64,000 nucleotides of DNA from assembly GCA_010015655.1 (NCBI GenBank), contig ML976684.1:145095-209094 (forward strand), read 5' to 3'. Made by a program: the position numbers and the translations under genes. The notes under the pieces were generated by a model. It had not been told where the DNA came from and did not search any database. It was given only the letters and a program-made list of their open reading frames with translations. This document shows, piece after piece, positions 24,958 to 37,020 of the stretch; the first letter of the stretch is position 1; each line of letters opens with the position of its first letter. The stretch is from Bimuria novae-zelandiae CBS 107.79 (lineage: Eukaryota; Ascomycota; Dothideomycetes; Pleosporales; Didymosphaeriaceae).

Positions 24958-25182
24958 TATTAGATTTAATAGTATTCTGTCACTTTAAGATAATGCAATG
25001 ATAAGAATTTAATAGATGTAATAATTAATTAATAATGTTCGTGTTCTATCTATGTCTGGAATGCAAATGTGTGCGAGGCTCCAAATAAGTGCCGCTATAG
25101 CGCTAGCCCTATTTAGAATAGTACAAAAGAGAGAGTGCTCCAGCCTCATATCCACAACAGATAGAGGCCATATAATCGGACA
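24958..25182 (-). repeat. 5' LTR of Copia A
   Basis: Starts TATTAGATTT (RIPped from TGTCAG) and ends ATCGGACA. It matches the joined 11155-11317 plus 14693-14752 LTR and is followed by AGAGC. Confidence 0.88.
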
Positions 25183-25187
25183 AGAGC

Positions 25188-28100
25188 CCTTATTTAAGCG
25201 CAGTAAAAGATAGACAGGTTAGAAGCCTAACTTACTAAATAGGCTATAGCAGGCTCTACCCTTAATATACTAGTAACTTAATCTTATATAACTAAATTCT
25301 AAATTCTCTCTTAAATCTTAAGCTGGAGCGTCCCCTCCGCTAATAACCCGCTAAGCTTTAAGTCTAGCAAGCCTAATAACTTATATTTTTTACGCTTATT
25401 ACTATTTAAGCCTGTTACTTATCTATATACACGCTCTTTAGGCGCAAGCTAGCGCTTAGTTAAATTCCTAGACCCTCCGCTGCTCTTAGACGGCAAGACA
25501 ACTACGACCTTTAAGCACTAGAGGGCCTATATAGAGAATAAACTTCGGTCCAACTACGATTGGTTTGTAGGAGAGACTTTAGAGGATACCTAAGAGCGTA
25601 TCGTAGTATATATAACTACACGCACAGAGGATCCCGCCCGTAACTAACTTATAACTTTAATTAGAGCTCTACGAGATAGTGGCAAACGCATTAATAGTAA
25701 ATTTATAATAAATATAATAGAGCAAGCTTTTAGCGACCTATATAAGGAGAAGAAGGCCTATTAGGCATTTATCTAGCTACGCTTCTACTCTATAGCTAAG
25801 TTTACTAGCTTCTAAGTAGACTTCTTTTACCTTGCGACGCAGCGCAAGCTACCTACTAATTAATAAGTTAAAAAGTTTTATAAGAAGCTTATAAATTAAC
25901 TCTATATAGATATAGGCTATAATGTTTGTCGCCTTAAGGATAATTACTCTAAGTTTATTAACATCGCCCGCGACCTCGCACGAGAGGTAGTAATTATAGA
26001 CTCCTAGGTTACGGCGCGCGCCAAATAAGAATCTTAAAAGAAGGCTACTCCTACCTTAGTTACTAGGTTTCACGAGTACACTTTAATACTAGCGTAGCCC
26101 CTTACTTGCATATAGCTAACGCGCGCCGCCACTATAGCTCTAAGTAGCTAGCTTACCTACTACTATTATAAAAAGTTAGGACACATTACTTAAGACTGCC
26201 TAAATAGCCCTGTTAATTAGAAAGCGTTAGAGGCTAGCGATTTAGTACCGCAAGCTAATAAAAAGGTATACTATAAAGCTAAGAATAGAGGCTTCCTCTC
26301 TTCTAATAAGAAATCGGGAAAAGTATTACTTTAGGGGAAGTCTCCTTCCTAGAGAATCCTATAGGAGCTGCTAGTATACGAGACCTCTTATTTAGCAAAA
26401 GTGCTTTTACTCTACCCTGCTGCATCTTAACAAACGGGCTAGCGATTAGGTTAAAGGCTCTTATTAACACAGGCGTAGGTAGCTATATCCTAGTCTACCT
26501 TAAATACCTCTACATAATTAAAAAGGGACTTAAGATATTTATTAAAAGCATAGAAGCTATTCCCTTGGCTAGATATAATAGTTAACTAAATAGGTAGGTA
26601 AATAAGCATTTCCAGGCTAACCTAGTGCTAAACGGCCACCGCCTTACTACTCACTTTATACCCTGCGACACTAGCTACTATAACCTTATAGTTAGCCGCA
26701 AGCTTCTCGAGGAAGCTAACGTCTAGATTAACTATAGGTAGTAGATGCTTAAGTAGTTAGACATAATATAAATTAACTATAAACGAGATATTATTATCCT
26801 AATGCGGGGCATAGCTATAGGAATTAATCCTAAGTATTAGGCAGATACTAACTAACGTAATAAGCTTATAGACGTGGCTATTATATGGCATATCTACTGC
26901 TTATCGCAGTAATCCCCTTAGCGTCGTACCTACTAGAAGAACCTAGTAAAGATAGAGGAGTAGCTCCGCTACTAAGCGCTACTATTATAAGAGTAGTAGC
27001 TAACTCGCCCTAAACCTGTCTCCCGCGAGGACCTCGCTAAGGCAGGCCTTAAGATTAATATTATAAGAGCTATAGTATTTATAATTAATACGCGTTAGAA
27101 AGAGATAGTTATTAGCTATATTAGTATTTACAAAGTAGAGAAGCTAATCCAAGACCGTAAGGAGGAGCTAGGCTAAATAGACCCGCTAGATCTAGACGAA
27201 GAACTCCGCTAGCTTCTTACAAAGAAGTTACTATTCCTAGGCTATACAGGTGCTACCCTAGCTTACTTCTTAAAGAAGGACTCTAACGTACTACCTCTAC
27301 ACTACGACGGCGTTAATTATAACATTAAGCTAATCGCGGATAATATACTAATATTAAGCCTACTATATAGCATGTCTCTAGAGCAGTTATAGCTTGTTAA
27401 GGATTACCTAAATAACTATCTCTAACGCAGCGTTATTACTTACAGCAACGCGCCCTACGCCTTACTAGTACTATTTACTAAGAAGCCTAGAGGGAGGTAG
27501 CGATTTTATATTAACTATCGTAAGCTTAACGCTATTATAAAGAAAGATATCTATCCTATCCTACTTATCTAAGAGACTTTTGCGAGGCTCGCCCGTGCTA
27601 AGATATTTACTAAGCTAGACGTACGGCAGGCCTTTTATCGCATTTAACTAGATAAGGAAGCAGAGGACCTAACCACGTTTTGTATACGCTATAGTAACTA
27701 TAAGTATCGTGTACTCCTATTTAGTCTCTATAATAAACCCGCCACCTTCTAGCGATATATTAACAGGGTACTATATAGCCTACTTAACGACTTTTGCACA
27801 GCATATCTAGATAATATTCTTATCTACTTAGAGGATCCACTGCACTAAAAGGAGCATGTTACGCAGGTGCTTAAACGACTCCGCGACGCTAGTTTATAAG
27901 TAAACATTAAGAAGAGCAAGTTTATAGTAACTAGGACAAAGTTCCTTAGCCTTATTATTAGCACTTAAGGCATTTAGAAGGATCTAGAAAAGATTACTGC
28001 TGTGCAGGACTAGCCTATACTTATATTAGTTAAAAGTATATAGTTATTTTTAGGCTTTTATAACTTCTACTAAACCTTCCTTAAGGACTATAGACGCATT

Positions 28101-30402
28101 GTTAAACTACTTATAAAGCTCCTTAAGAAGGGCGCCTGGCATGCCTTTAAAGAGCAAGAGCTTGTAGCCTTTTAGCAAGTTAAAGACCTTATGCTATTAG
28201 ACAACGTACTTGCTTACTACTCTCCCTATCGCGTCACACGCATGGAAACAGACGCGAGCGATAGTGTTATTGCTAGCGTACTTTTTTAGCTGCAGGACGA
28301 CGGACTCTGGCGACCTGTAGCCTTCTATTCTAAGATAATAAGCGACCCGCAGATAAACTACGATATACACGATAAAGAGATGCTAGCCATAATCTATAGC
28401 CTTAAAGAATAGAGATCTTAGCTTATTAGTCTACAAACGACTAAGCCCTTTAGCGCTATTACTAACTATTAAGCGCTAGAGTACTTCTCCACTAAGCGCA
28501 AGCTTACTCCTCGATAAATACGCTAGGCTATAATAGTAGCTAATTTTAACCTAAAGCTTACCTACTAACTAGGCACTACTAACGTAGTAGCTAACACGCT
28601 ATCACGCAAGTAGGAGAAACTATAGACTTAGAAGAAGAAGGATAAGGTAGCTCGCATAAGGGTCTTTTTATAGGCTAAGTAGCTAGACGTTAATATAGTG
28701 TAAGAAGCCATAACCTAACTCGCTAACCTAACTACTTAAGGATTATAGGGCTAAGAGCTTAAGATCGCTATAATAAATATCTTTTTAGCCTCTCCTTTTA
28801 TAGAAGATCCTTATGCCCTCGTCGATTAGGTAATTAAGGTAAACCAGAATTATAATAGCCTACAAAAGCTACGGGAAAAAGCTCTATCTAATAACTAAGG
28901 ACCGTAAAAGCTAAATAATTAAGATCTACTCTTGTATAAAGATTAGCTAGTTATTCTAGCAGTCAACTTCCTACGCACCTACTTAATCTAAGCCGCCTAT
29001 ATTACGTAGCTTACTACTTACCTAGGAAAAAGGAAAATAGCGAAGCTACTTAGAGATTAGTACTATTAGCCAAATCTAGCGAAGGATATGGACACCTATG
29101 TTACCGCCTATAAGGCTTATTAATAGAGTTATACGCCCCGCGACCGCACCCTAAAACTACTTAAGCTACTATTAATACTAAAGTAAGCATAGTAGGACGT
29201 TTTAATAGACTTTAAGTTATTCCTACCTAACAAGAAAGGGTATAATAACACCTTTATTATAGTTAACTGCCTAAGCAAGCGCTGCTTCTTACTACCCTGC
29301 CATAAGATAACCATGGCGGAATAGGCTATAGATATGTACTATCGCTACATCTGGCGCGTGTACGGCCCACCCAAGTCTATCGTCTCTAATCGAGGCCCGC
29401 AGTTTATCTCAGCATTTATAAATAAGCTATACTAACTTATAGGCGTTAAGTAAAAGCTCTTAATAGCTTATTATCGTTAGACTAATAGTAATATAGAAAT
29501 TATAAACTAGTACCTTAACTAGCGCCTTCGCCTATTTATTAACTACCACTAGGATAACTAGTCTGACCTACTGCCCTGTATGGACTGGGCTTAGGCTATA
29601 CTGCCTCATGAGACTATAGGCCTCTTGCTGTACGAGATCGAGTTCGGACATTAGCCTACACACTACTAGGACTAGGAAGAGCGGATAAAGACCTTGCCTA
29701 CAGCCCGTAAGCAGATGTCCCGAGAGGAAGCGTAGAACTACGTAAAGGTTTAATATAACGCTGTAAAGCAGGCTATAAAGATAGCTTAAAGAGGGATTAT
29801 TTATGCCTAAGAGCAATAAGCACGTTAAGTAAATAAAAAATAACGTAAGCTAGATTTTAAAGTAGGCAATTAAGTCTATATTACGTTAAGAGGCTTTATA
29901 ACTAACTAGCCTAGTTAGAAGCTTAACTAGCAGATATACGGGCCCTACCTAATTATCGCTATAAAAGGACACTCCTACTAAGTTAAGCTTCCGCCGTACA
30001 TATATATGCATAATGTCTTCTATACAGACCGCCTATAGAAAGCCGCCATAAATACACTGCTAGGTTAGATAGAGCTAGAAGAGGAGCTAATAGAGGTTAA
30101 TGGCAACCTAGAATAGCAAGTAGAGGAGATCCTTAATAGCTATATCTACTAAGGACGTTTATAATATAAAGTCTCCTAGACTGCCTATAATCCTAACCCT
30201 ACCTGGTACAACGCCCGAGGCTTTGTTAGGGCACTATATAAGGTAAAGGAGTATTATAACGCATACCTAAATAAAGTGGGGCTACTATTATAACTAGATA
30301 TCTGGCTGCGAGCGTATAAGGCTAGCACCTATTTAGAGATAATAGAGGAAGATAATAAAGCTGTAGTTATACTAGCACAAGGCAAGACACGAAGGAGGTA
30401 AC
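25188..30402 (+). pseudogene. Gypsy gag-pol with chromodomain
   Basis: Read-through translation shows a gag with capsid-like segment (about 25500-25990), a damaged zinc knuckle (KKLGHITQDCLN near 26180), RT with DVRQAFYRIQLDKEAEDLT near 27620 and YLDNILIYLED near 27808 (YLDD changed to YLDN), RNase H with METDASDS near 28250, and integrase from about 29080, including ISAFINKLY near 29415. A chromodomain follows (VEEILNSYIYQGRLQYKVS, about 30125-30175). Chromodomain-bearing Gypsy elements are chromoviruses. Many TAG/TAA codons replace Gln. No product is possible. Confidence 0.88.
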
Positions 30403-30436
30403 ACGATAGACTTAGAGGACTACGCCTACCTTAAAG

Positions 30437-30868
30437 GGGGGTAATATAATAGCCTAGCATGCTAGCAGGACACATGACCTCGCGTGAGAGGCGCGACTGC
30501 CTTACGCCTGGGTGCAGCTGCCTTACGCCTAGGCGCAGCTGCCCACGCACCCAGTATAGCTATCTTGGATAGATAGATATTCCGTGCCGAGTAGTAGCGC
30601 ATAAAAGCGCTGCAGGCCTGTGTACCTACAGTCTCCTTATCTTAGTGTAGCTAAAATAGAGCCAACCTACCTCATCTACTCTCTTGATGCAGGAGCCTGT
30701 GCCTGTCCTCATACCTTGCTAGAGCTTTTTGCGCTAGCTAGGGCTAAGCTAAGTAGCTAAGTAGCTAAGCACGCGATCTTCTAAACCTATAAATAGCTAG
30801 TTGTTGTAGAGCTTCCTCTCCTTAATAGACTTTGTTTTCGAGCTCCCTGATTGTTGTGACTGTGCGCC
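30437..30868 (+). repeat. 3' LTR of the Gypsy element (approximate ends)
   Basis: About 430 bp after the polypurine tract, less AT-rich than the coding part. It contains a short imperfect duplication (GCTGCCTTACGCCT twice, 30496-30535) and an end that appears to be CTGTGCGCCACA. With no second LTR to compare, the ends are estimates. Confidence 0.6.
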
Positions 30869-30869
30869 A

Positions 30870-31430
30870 CATTAAATCTAAAGGTGTAGACTACGCTAGG
30901 ATAGTCCGTATAATAAATATAGTAATAAAAGAGAGTTTTAAGACAATAGTAAGGGTAAATTTTTAAGTAAAATCTTTAGTTATTAGCTAATATAAGTAGG
31001 TAAAGTTCTTAAAGGAGCGTTTTAATAGTAACTTAATAAAGCTTAAAACACAACACACGTATAAGCTAGAGTAAGAAGATACGTACTAGGTGCTTTTAAA
31101 AAGTAGGCAAGTATTATAAGTAGCTTAAAGAAATAATTAAGTTATTCTTTTTATAAGTACTATTACTGTGACGGTTAAGTACATTTTACTCCAACAGGAG
31201 CAGAAGGTTAGCCTTTTGCTCCGCGACAATTACTGAGCGAAAGTCTCTAACGTTAACACTATACTAAGACTATACTAATAATAGTTATTACTTAGCTCCT
31301 TGGTCTATTATAAAGCTCCGTCGACGTTTAAAGATAGCCTAAAATAATAAGAAACTTTTTTAAAAGGTGTTTAGTAATAAGCCTATTAAGCTACTTAGTA
31401 TTCCTTAGATATTAAATAACTACGTATATA
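30870..31430. other. AT-rich stretch without recognisable gene
   Basis: About 560 bp of TA-rich sequence, probably RIP-degraded repeat. I see no coding pattern with support on either strand. It ends abruptly at about 31430, where base composition changes. Confidence 0.55.
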
Positions 31431-31460
31431 CAAGTGGTGGTGGAAAAGCATCCATTTTCG

Positions 31461-31499
31461 GAGGTGGTTTGCCGCCGCTTTTGGCGGCGTTTCCACCTC
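31461..31499. repeat. 39-nt imperfect palindrome
   Basis: GAGGTGG and GCCGCC pair with GGCGGC and CCACCTC across a short central loop, separated by TT spacers on both arms. It lies about 30 bp inside the AT-rich to GC-rich boundary and about 360 bp upstream of the DUF3435 ATG. Function unknown; it could be part of a mobile-element end or a regulatory hairpin. Confidence 0.75.
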
Positions 31500-33715
31500 G
31501 CTTGGCCCCCAAAGGCTCGCTGCTTTAACGATGACCCTGGTCGCTCGGACGGTGCCTGGACAGGGATCGTTGGCGCGCAGCGCGTCGGTTACCCACGCCT
31601 TACTTACCAGGCTTACCTCTCCTCATCACTGTGCTCGAGGGCAAGCGCCGCCGCGAGCGACGCCGCTAGACTAACGTTAGGCACGATGACCCTCCACTTT
31701 CTGCTCCGCAGGCCTCTGTCAGAACAACCCTATAAATCACCCTCCTACCAGGCCTTCTCCCCTACAGATCCAACCATTACAACCATTGCAACGCATACCT
31801 CGCGCATCCAGCCACCTTCCTCGACCTCGCCAACCTGCTCGCGACGCGGCGACGATGGCTCGACGCAGCCGCAGACTTAGCACCTCCCGCGCCGTGCCTA
31901 CAGCGGTCTCTACTATCGCTACGAGTAGAACGAAGAGACGATGCCGTAATAATCCTCCTACCTTAATCGCCGTGCTAATCTATAAAAACCTGTCACTCCC
32001 CGCAATACCCTCGTTAGACTATAGTTCCAGCTTCGTTTGTAAGGAAGATCTCAAACTAGTCACACACTTAACCTTAGACACGGATGCTAGATTACCAGCG
32101 GACATAGAAACCGATAGTTGCAGAGACAGCGGTATTGGCTTAGATATAGAACAGGATAGAGAGCGGGATCTACTAGGTTCTAAAGCGGCTGCGATACTGG
32201 AGAGAATAGCCTACTATTAGAAGCAAGATCCGGCGAAACTAAGACACTCTAATAGAACGACGAAACTATAGAAGACGGAAAGCCAATTCTAGAAAAGGCA
32301 AGTATTACAAAGGTCATTTATATAACTTAGACTAATAATGCTCAGATACTACCTCATGGTCCAGGAAGTGACGGGGCTGTCTCTAGAGGACTAGCTACGC
32401 AAATACGACCTAGCCATATTTAAGACGTATCTAGAATAGCGAATAGAGCATTCCTAAATCAAGAAGGAAAGTGCAATTAAAGCTTATTAGAAACAGATTA
32501 GTATATATTACGATTAAGTTATAGGCTATGCAATAGCTAATAAGGTCCTTAAAGATGTGCGCAGAGTTTATTAGGCCCTATAATCCCCTAATTAGTAATT
32601 AATCCCTAACCTAATGCAGTGGTTACTAGAGCTCTAACTAGACAGGTTAAAGAAGGGCAAGCTGGCCATGTATATCCAGGACCTCTTTGCTATCCTGCAT
32701 GCTCTTTAGGTAGACGATAAAAAGCCATTACACAGCTTTATTCGCGTGCAGATTTCGGCCCTCCTCCTCTTAAGTGTAGCTACCGCTACATAACTAGGAG
32801 CGCTTATCAAGAGTGTAAGCAATAAAGGAAGTAACAAAGCACTCTGCTTTAAGGATATGTTACTTATAAAGGTCCCTAGTCTTACGGATCCTAGACAAAG
32901 CGTTCTTATAGCAAACGTGAACCTAGTGCACGTCAAGAACAAGGAGAAAGATAGAATACTATAGGTTACACTATAAAGATTATCGTGCCTCGTTAACTTG
33001 TTATTTGCCCTTTAGAAAAAAGTTTACATTTCACCTCGAGGAGTTGCCTGCGTACTGTATAGTGTCTTATTTGCTAGCCATCGGCTTTAGGCAGGATGCA
33101 TTCCACAATGGTTTTTCTACCATTTAGCAAATCTTCGATCTTAAGATACTAGCAGAACGCGAGGTTCTCCGCATTAGATAGAAGGAGGACAAGCTAGACA
33201 AGCCTTTTTTCTGCAACGTTTAAAGTACGGTAGAGGGTAGCCGCGCCCTTCTACTATTAGCGTTCCCTTACTAGAAATATTAGGAAATTTTCGTCCGACT
33301 AGGGCGCGTTGCAGGATTCGAAGAAAATGTTAAGCTTTACCAGCTACAACAAGCTTCTAGGGACAATATTAATAGTAGGCGACCCTTGTAAATAACTTAG
33401 TTCTTTATGCTAAAGCTAATAGACGTTGCTAGAGGCTCTTCCTACCACAAACCAAAACCAGACTATAGGTCACAGCAGCAAAACCTATAAAAAATACTAT
33501 ACGCCAACGCACATCGCACGCGACTTCTAATTAATCTATTTCAGTACACTGTCTCAAGATGACCTAGTTTAGTCTATTATAAGGATGGGCTTATCACGAG
33601 ATCGGCGTGCGCTAGTTAAACTAGACGACGAGCAATAAGAGGAGGTGCGCAACCACCCGCTGCTTATAGCACTTTATAAGGAAAGGGATAATTATAAGCA
33701 CGAGCTATATATATA

Positions 33716-35828
33716 ACGTGTCCGTGCGCGTGATGAGCCACTTCGCGTGATGGGCCACCAACACCAAAACATCTCTACGAGAAACGAGGCTGTAGAGCTA
33801 CACACAGTAGCTATTATCACGAGATTTCTTTATAGAAGTACTATATTAATACTTGCAATTAACCTGTACTATTTATATTTACTTAGAAGCTTAACGTTAC
33901 GACCGCGCCGCGTGGTCTTAGGTGGAGCTACTAATACGGCACCTAAGGCTTCCTTAGTAGCTACAGCGTCAACCACACGTTTCTGGCGCTTGTTACTTTG
34001 TGTAGGTGGCTACGAGGCTTTTCTCTTACCCTTCTAGGTAGATTATAGAGCTTTTACTGCGTCACAAGCCTCTTTCTAGCGAGCGCGCTCTGCTGCCTTC
34101 TCAGCCCTCTCCTTCTCCCTAGCTACCTTGGCGGCCTCCCGCCCCACACGCTTCTCCTCTGCAATTTTCTCCTTGTACAGCTTAGCTACCTTCCTTAACT
34201 CAGCTATCTCTGCTTTTCGAAGCTTTTGCTCCTTTTCCTCTTGCTCCTTCACAGACTGGCGTACACGAGCCTCCCTGACCTTCCTCGGTAACTAGAGGAC
34301 TGCTCCCCCATGGTACTCTTAACGCTGCTAAAGGTTAAGACGCTTGCCCTTCTTCTTATGCTTCTTCTTAACTAGTAGTGCCTCCTTAAGCCCGTTGATC
34401 TCGTGGTAAAGTAGCTTATTTTAAACTAAGATGTGGTGAAGTGAGCGGCTGAGCTTCTACGCGTCTTTACTAGCCTGATTCTCTACTGCAGCTCGTACGA
34501 GGCGATCTAATTTACGCCAGTCAGATCCACTAAGTACTAACGTAGAGCTCTCTCGTGATTCCTGCTCATCTTGGGTGGTTTTGGCAAATCTTTTAAGTAT
34601 AACCTCTAGGTTGAAAGGTGATATGCTAGTAGCCTCAAAAGACTTAAGAATCGTCTCCTCCTAAAGGGAGCTTGCCCAGGCCTTCCAGAAGAGAGGGAAG
34701 AAGTTTCCTTTTTTAATTAAAACTAGGCCTTAGCTCTTTTGGAGGTAGGTCGTGAGCTTAGCGGAGTAGGCTAATAAGAGAGGCTTAAAGAGCACCATAT
34801 TAAGTAGCTAAAGCGTATACGTTGAGTGAGGAGGAAGTATGGCTAAAAGGATCCTATTCCTGTCGCAATAGTCGATAAAATCCATAGTAACATGAGATCC
34901 ATGGCCGTCAAGGATAAGAAGTCAGTAGGATCGTCGAGCTTTTACCTTAGTGTAGCGATCAAACACCTGCTCAAGCCAGGCAAGACCGATATCGTTGTTT
35001 GTCCAGCCTAAGGGTGAAGAGGAGACGTGTACGCTATGCTTTCCTGCCTCGATATCCTTAACCCAGCTTAATTGGATGTCCTTGTTGGTAGACTGGTAGA
35101 TAAGGCTTGGCGGCAAGGCTGATCCATCAGCGCACACGCATGCTAGGAGGGTAATCCATTCGCAAGAGCCATCTTGTAGAGATGCTCTAACCTCCTTCTT
35201 CTCCCACATACGTCTGCTGAACACTCGTTTCGATCGGCCAATGATACCGATAAGGAAGCCTTTCTCATCCATATTATACGTGTGACGAGGCTCAATACCA
35301 TATTCCTTGATTTTATCACCTAGGATATTAAAATACAGGCTGTATTTATCCCCTGAGTCGGCTTGGTGGCGATTGCTGTCCATACCAGTTGCCCATCGCG
35401 AGGTAAGATGGATGCTGTGCCGATTAATAAAGCGCGTAACCCAGCTCTCGCTCACTGGCTCCTTGGCTATTATCGACGCGAAATTTCGTATCATCTCTCT
35501 TATAGGTGGTAGGTAACGTGCTGTGAGTCCTTCTATATATTTAATAAGCTCTGCCTCTTGTTGTGGAGCAAGCTTTTGTTGGTTGATAATTTTTAATGCG
35601 TGTGGCTGTGTTATAGCATGGTGCCTTCGCATCAAAGTTAAGCGAGAAACACCATACTTTTTAGCTACTTTTTAGTACGAAAACTATTTACTAGGGCTTA
35701 GCGACATTAGATCTGCAAGCGCGTCGTTAATTAGAGCCATAATAGTAGAGTTATAAGGTTGTGAAGTTTGAGTGTTTTGGCGTGGGTGGCCCATCACGCG
35801 AAGTGGCTCATCACGCGCACGGGCATGT
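33716..35828 (-). mobile_element. pogo/Fot-like DNA transposon B
   Basis: 2113 bp with TIRs of about 45 bp (left ACGTGTCCGTGCGCGTGATG; right is its inverted match ending CGGGCATGT), flanked by TA at 33714-33715 and 35829-35830. The only ORF-scale content is a minus-strand transposase. It is inserted in the DUF3435 gene, and removing it with one TA restores the host reading frame. Confidence 0.92.
33869..35740 (-). pseudogene. pogo-like DDE transposase of element B
   Basis: Starts at ATG 35740 (MALINDALADL) and ends at TAG 33869, about 623 codons. It has an N-terminal HTH/CENP-B-like DNA-binding region, with one 237-codon stretch fully open (34922-35635). DDE core: YNMDEKGFLIG (about 35270), LILDGHGSH (about 34910), and LPPHSTYTLQPLNMVLFKPL (about 34810, where the third acidic residue is usually in QPLD and is Asn here). 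A Lys/Arg/Glu-rich coiled-coil tail follows. Only a few RIP-type stops, for example before LLILDGHGSH, so it is younger or less mutated than its surroundings. Confidence 0.87.
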
Positions 35829-36590
35829 TAAGGCTTCTGGCCACTTGTTTAGGCTCGAGGAACTTCGCTTTACGCAGACTACGAGTTAACTAGCTGTAGG
35901 ATTAGTAGCACTACGGAGAAGTTATGTAGGGAGCGCCTAAAAGAGGCGATTTAAATGTTCCACGACTTGATTAATGCCATTAAGATTGGGGAGTAGCTTA
36001 GTGGGAAACCTGTAACTAAGATCCTTACTCTGCCAACCCCGGAATTTAAACTTCGAGAGCGTTCTATTATAGCTAACATGCTTTCTAAGCCTTTTAAGAA
36101 CGATCTAGCTCGCGTCTAATATATTTGCACTCTGGCTTGACTATACCGCCTCTAAGAAACCCCTCGCCTAAAGGCTTATAAATAAAAGGTGGATTTTAAA
36201 GAAGATTTGGTGTTATCCTTAAGAGCAGGTGGGCCTATAACTAAGCCCACAGGGCTAAACATTAGATTCGAGAGGGTTGAGCCCGCCGTATCTAGAAGCG
36301 AAGGAGTCGCTAATACTTAGTCTTATTATCTATACCTAATAATCCTTTTACACCCTGTATGTCTTCTCTGTATAGGTTAAGAGGAGCTCTTATACGAAAG
36401 GCGCATGCGCTATATACCGCGAAAAGACGTCCTTAAGAAGCACGTTATGGTACATTTTAAGGATCCCTAGTATTAGGGTGAGTTTAAATGCCGTCACCCT
36501 TCCTGTTCTAAGAAGCTAGATAGGATGGAACATTTCATGAGGCATGCATTAGATGTACACGGCGTATGCTATTAATGTACTGGTGTCGAC

Positions 36591-37020
36591 TTTGGTCTAC
36601 AGAAGATATATTTTCACTAATCTTCGTTAGCAAGCTATCTAACGCGGATGCATAAGAAGGTATTGCTTCTGAGCCTGCATCCTGCAAGCGGCAAAGGGAC
36701 TTTTTCCAGGACCGAATTGAGAAGCTGAAGACTGGGCATACAGTGGCTAGCGAAATCGGCTTCCGCCTCAACGCCGCCCGCAACTTGATGACACCCTTGT
36801 CGCCAAGATGCATACCGCACCCGCTACTACACACATAGTTAGGCTACCCAAGCCTGCCTAAGACACAACGAAGGCCGCCTAAACCTGCTAAACGTAGGTT
36901 ACACGCTACGATGTATTTTTATCCTACAGTAGCATCTACACCTAGACTACTATTGCTTGCGCCAGAGTACGCAAAGGCGCGGCCGGTTATACTAGGTTAA
37001 GAGGAAGCTAAAATACCCTT
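36591..37020. other. Interval between DUF3435 and the NLR
   Basis: About 430 bp. Plus-strand translation continues for a while from the DUF3435 frame (DFGLQKIYFH) without clear homology. A short open minus-strand stretch (36535-36834) is unrecognised and may be chance. Confidence 0.4.

Larger units (their letters stand above)
11155..25182 (-). mobile_element. Ty1/Copia retrotransposon A (outer element of a nest)
   Basis: A minus-strand Copia bounded by LTRs at 11155-14752 (split by M1) and 24958-25182, and by the 5-bp duplication AGAGC (11150-11154 and 25183-25187). The polypurine tract lies at 14753-14760 (CACCCCCT on the plus strand), next to the 3' LTR. The internal region 14753-19555 is interrupted just upstream of gag by the complete Copia B. 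The last 56 bp of the leader resume at 24902 (the first 5 bp being the duplicated GTTAA). Without the insertions the element would be about 5.3 kb. It is heavily RIPped. Confidence 0.88.
25188..30870 (+). mobile_element. Ty3/Gypsy chromovirus relic with 3' LTR
   Basis: Plus-strand Gypsy element with gag, protease, RT, RNase H, integrase and a C-terminal chromodomain, then a polypurine tract (GGGGGG at about 30430) and a 3' LTR. No 5' LTR is visible on either side of the Copia A insertion, so the left end is truncated. Strongly RIPped. Confidence 0.87.
31855..36590 (+). pseudogene. DUF3435 tyrosine recombinase (Starship captain-like), split by a transposon
   Basis: From ATG at 31855 one frame shows an acidic DSGIGLDIE-type N terminus, YXKQDPAKLRHSNRTTKL (about 32215), a helical SAM-like domain (SAIKAYXKQISIYYD near 32470), and the recombinase core (SALLLLSVATAT near 32755, FEENVKLYQL near 33320, GHSSKTYKKYYTPTHIARDF near 33470). 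It is then split by element B at 33716-35828. Beyond B it continues in one frame: SGKPVTKILTLPTPEFKLRE near 36000, then C2H2-like fingers ending FMRHALDVHGVCY near 36535. DUF3435 proteins are tyrosine recombinases; members lead Starship giant transposons. Frameshifts (about 33000, 33400) and many TAG codons make it inactive. Confidence 0.82.

Noticed and set aside
19556..25182. Tandem Copia array sharing LTRs
   Set aside because: LTR centres differ in pairs and the GTTAA duplication brackets only 19556-24901, so it is an insertion of B into A.
31434..31880. 148-codon ORF upstream of DUF3435
   Set aside because: Overlaps the DUF3435 start in another frame and contains the palindrome; composition is Ser/Arg/Pro-rich without domain evidence. 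Could be a 5' leader.
36535..36834. Open minus-strand frame between DUF3435 and the NLR
   Set aside because: Short, overlaps the DUF3435 3' end and shows no features.
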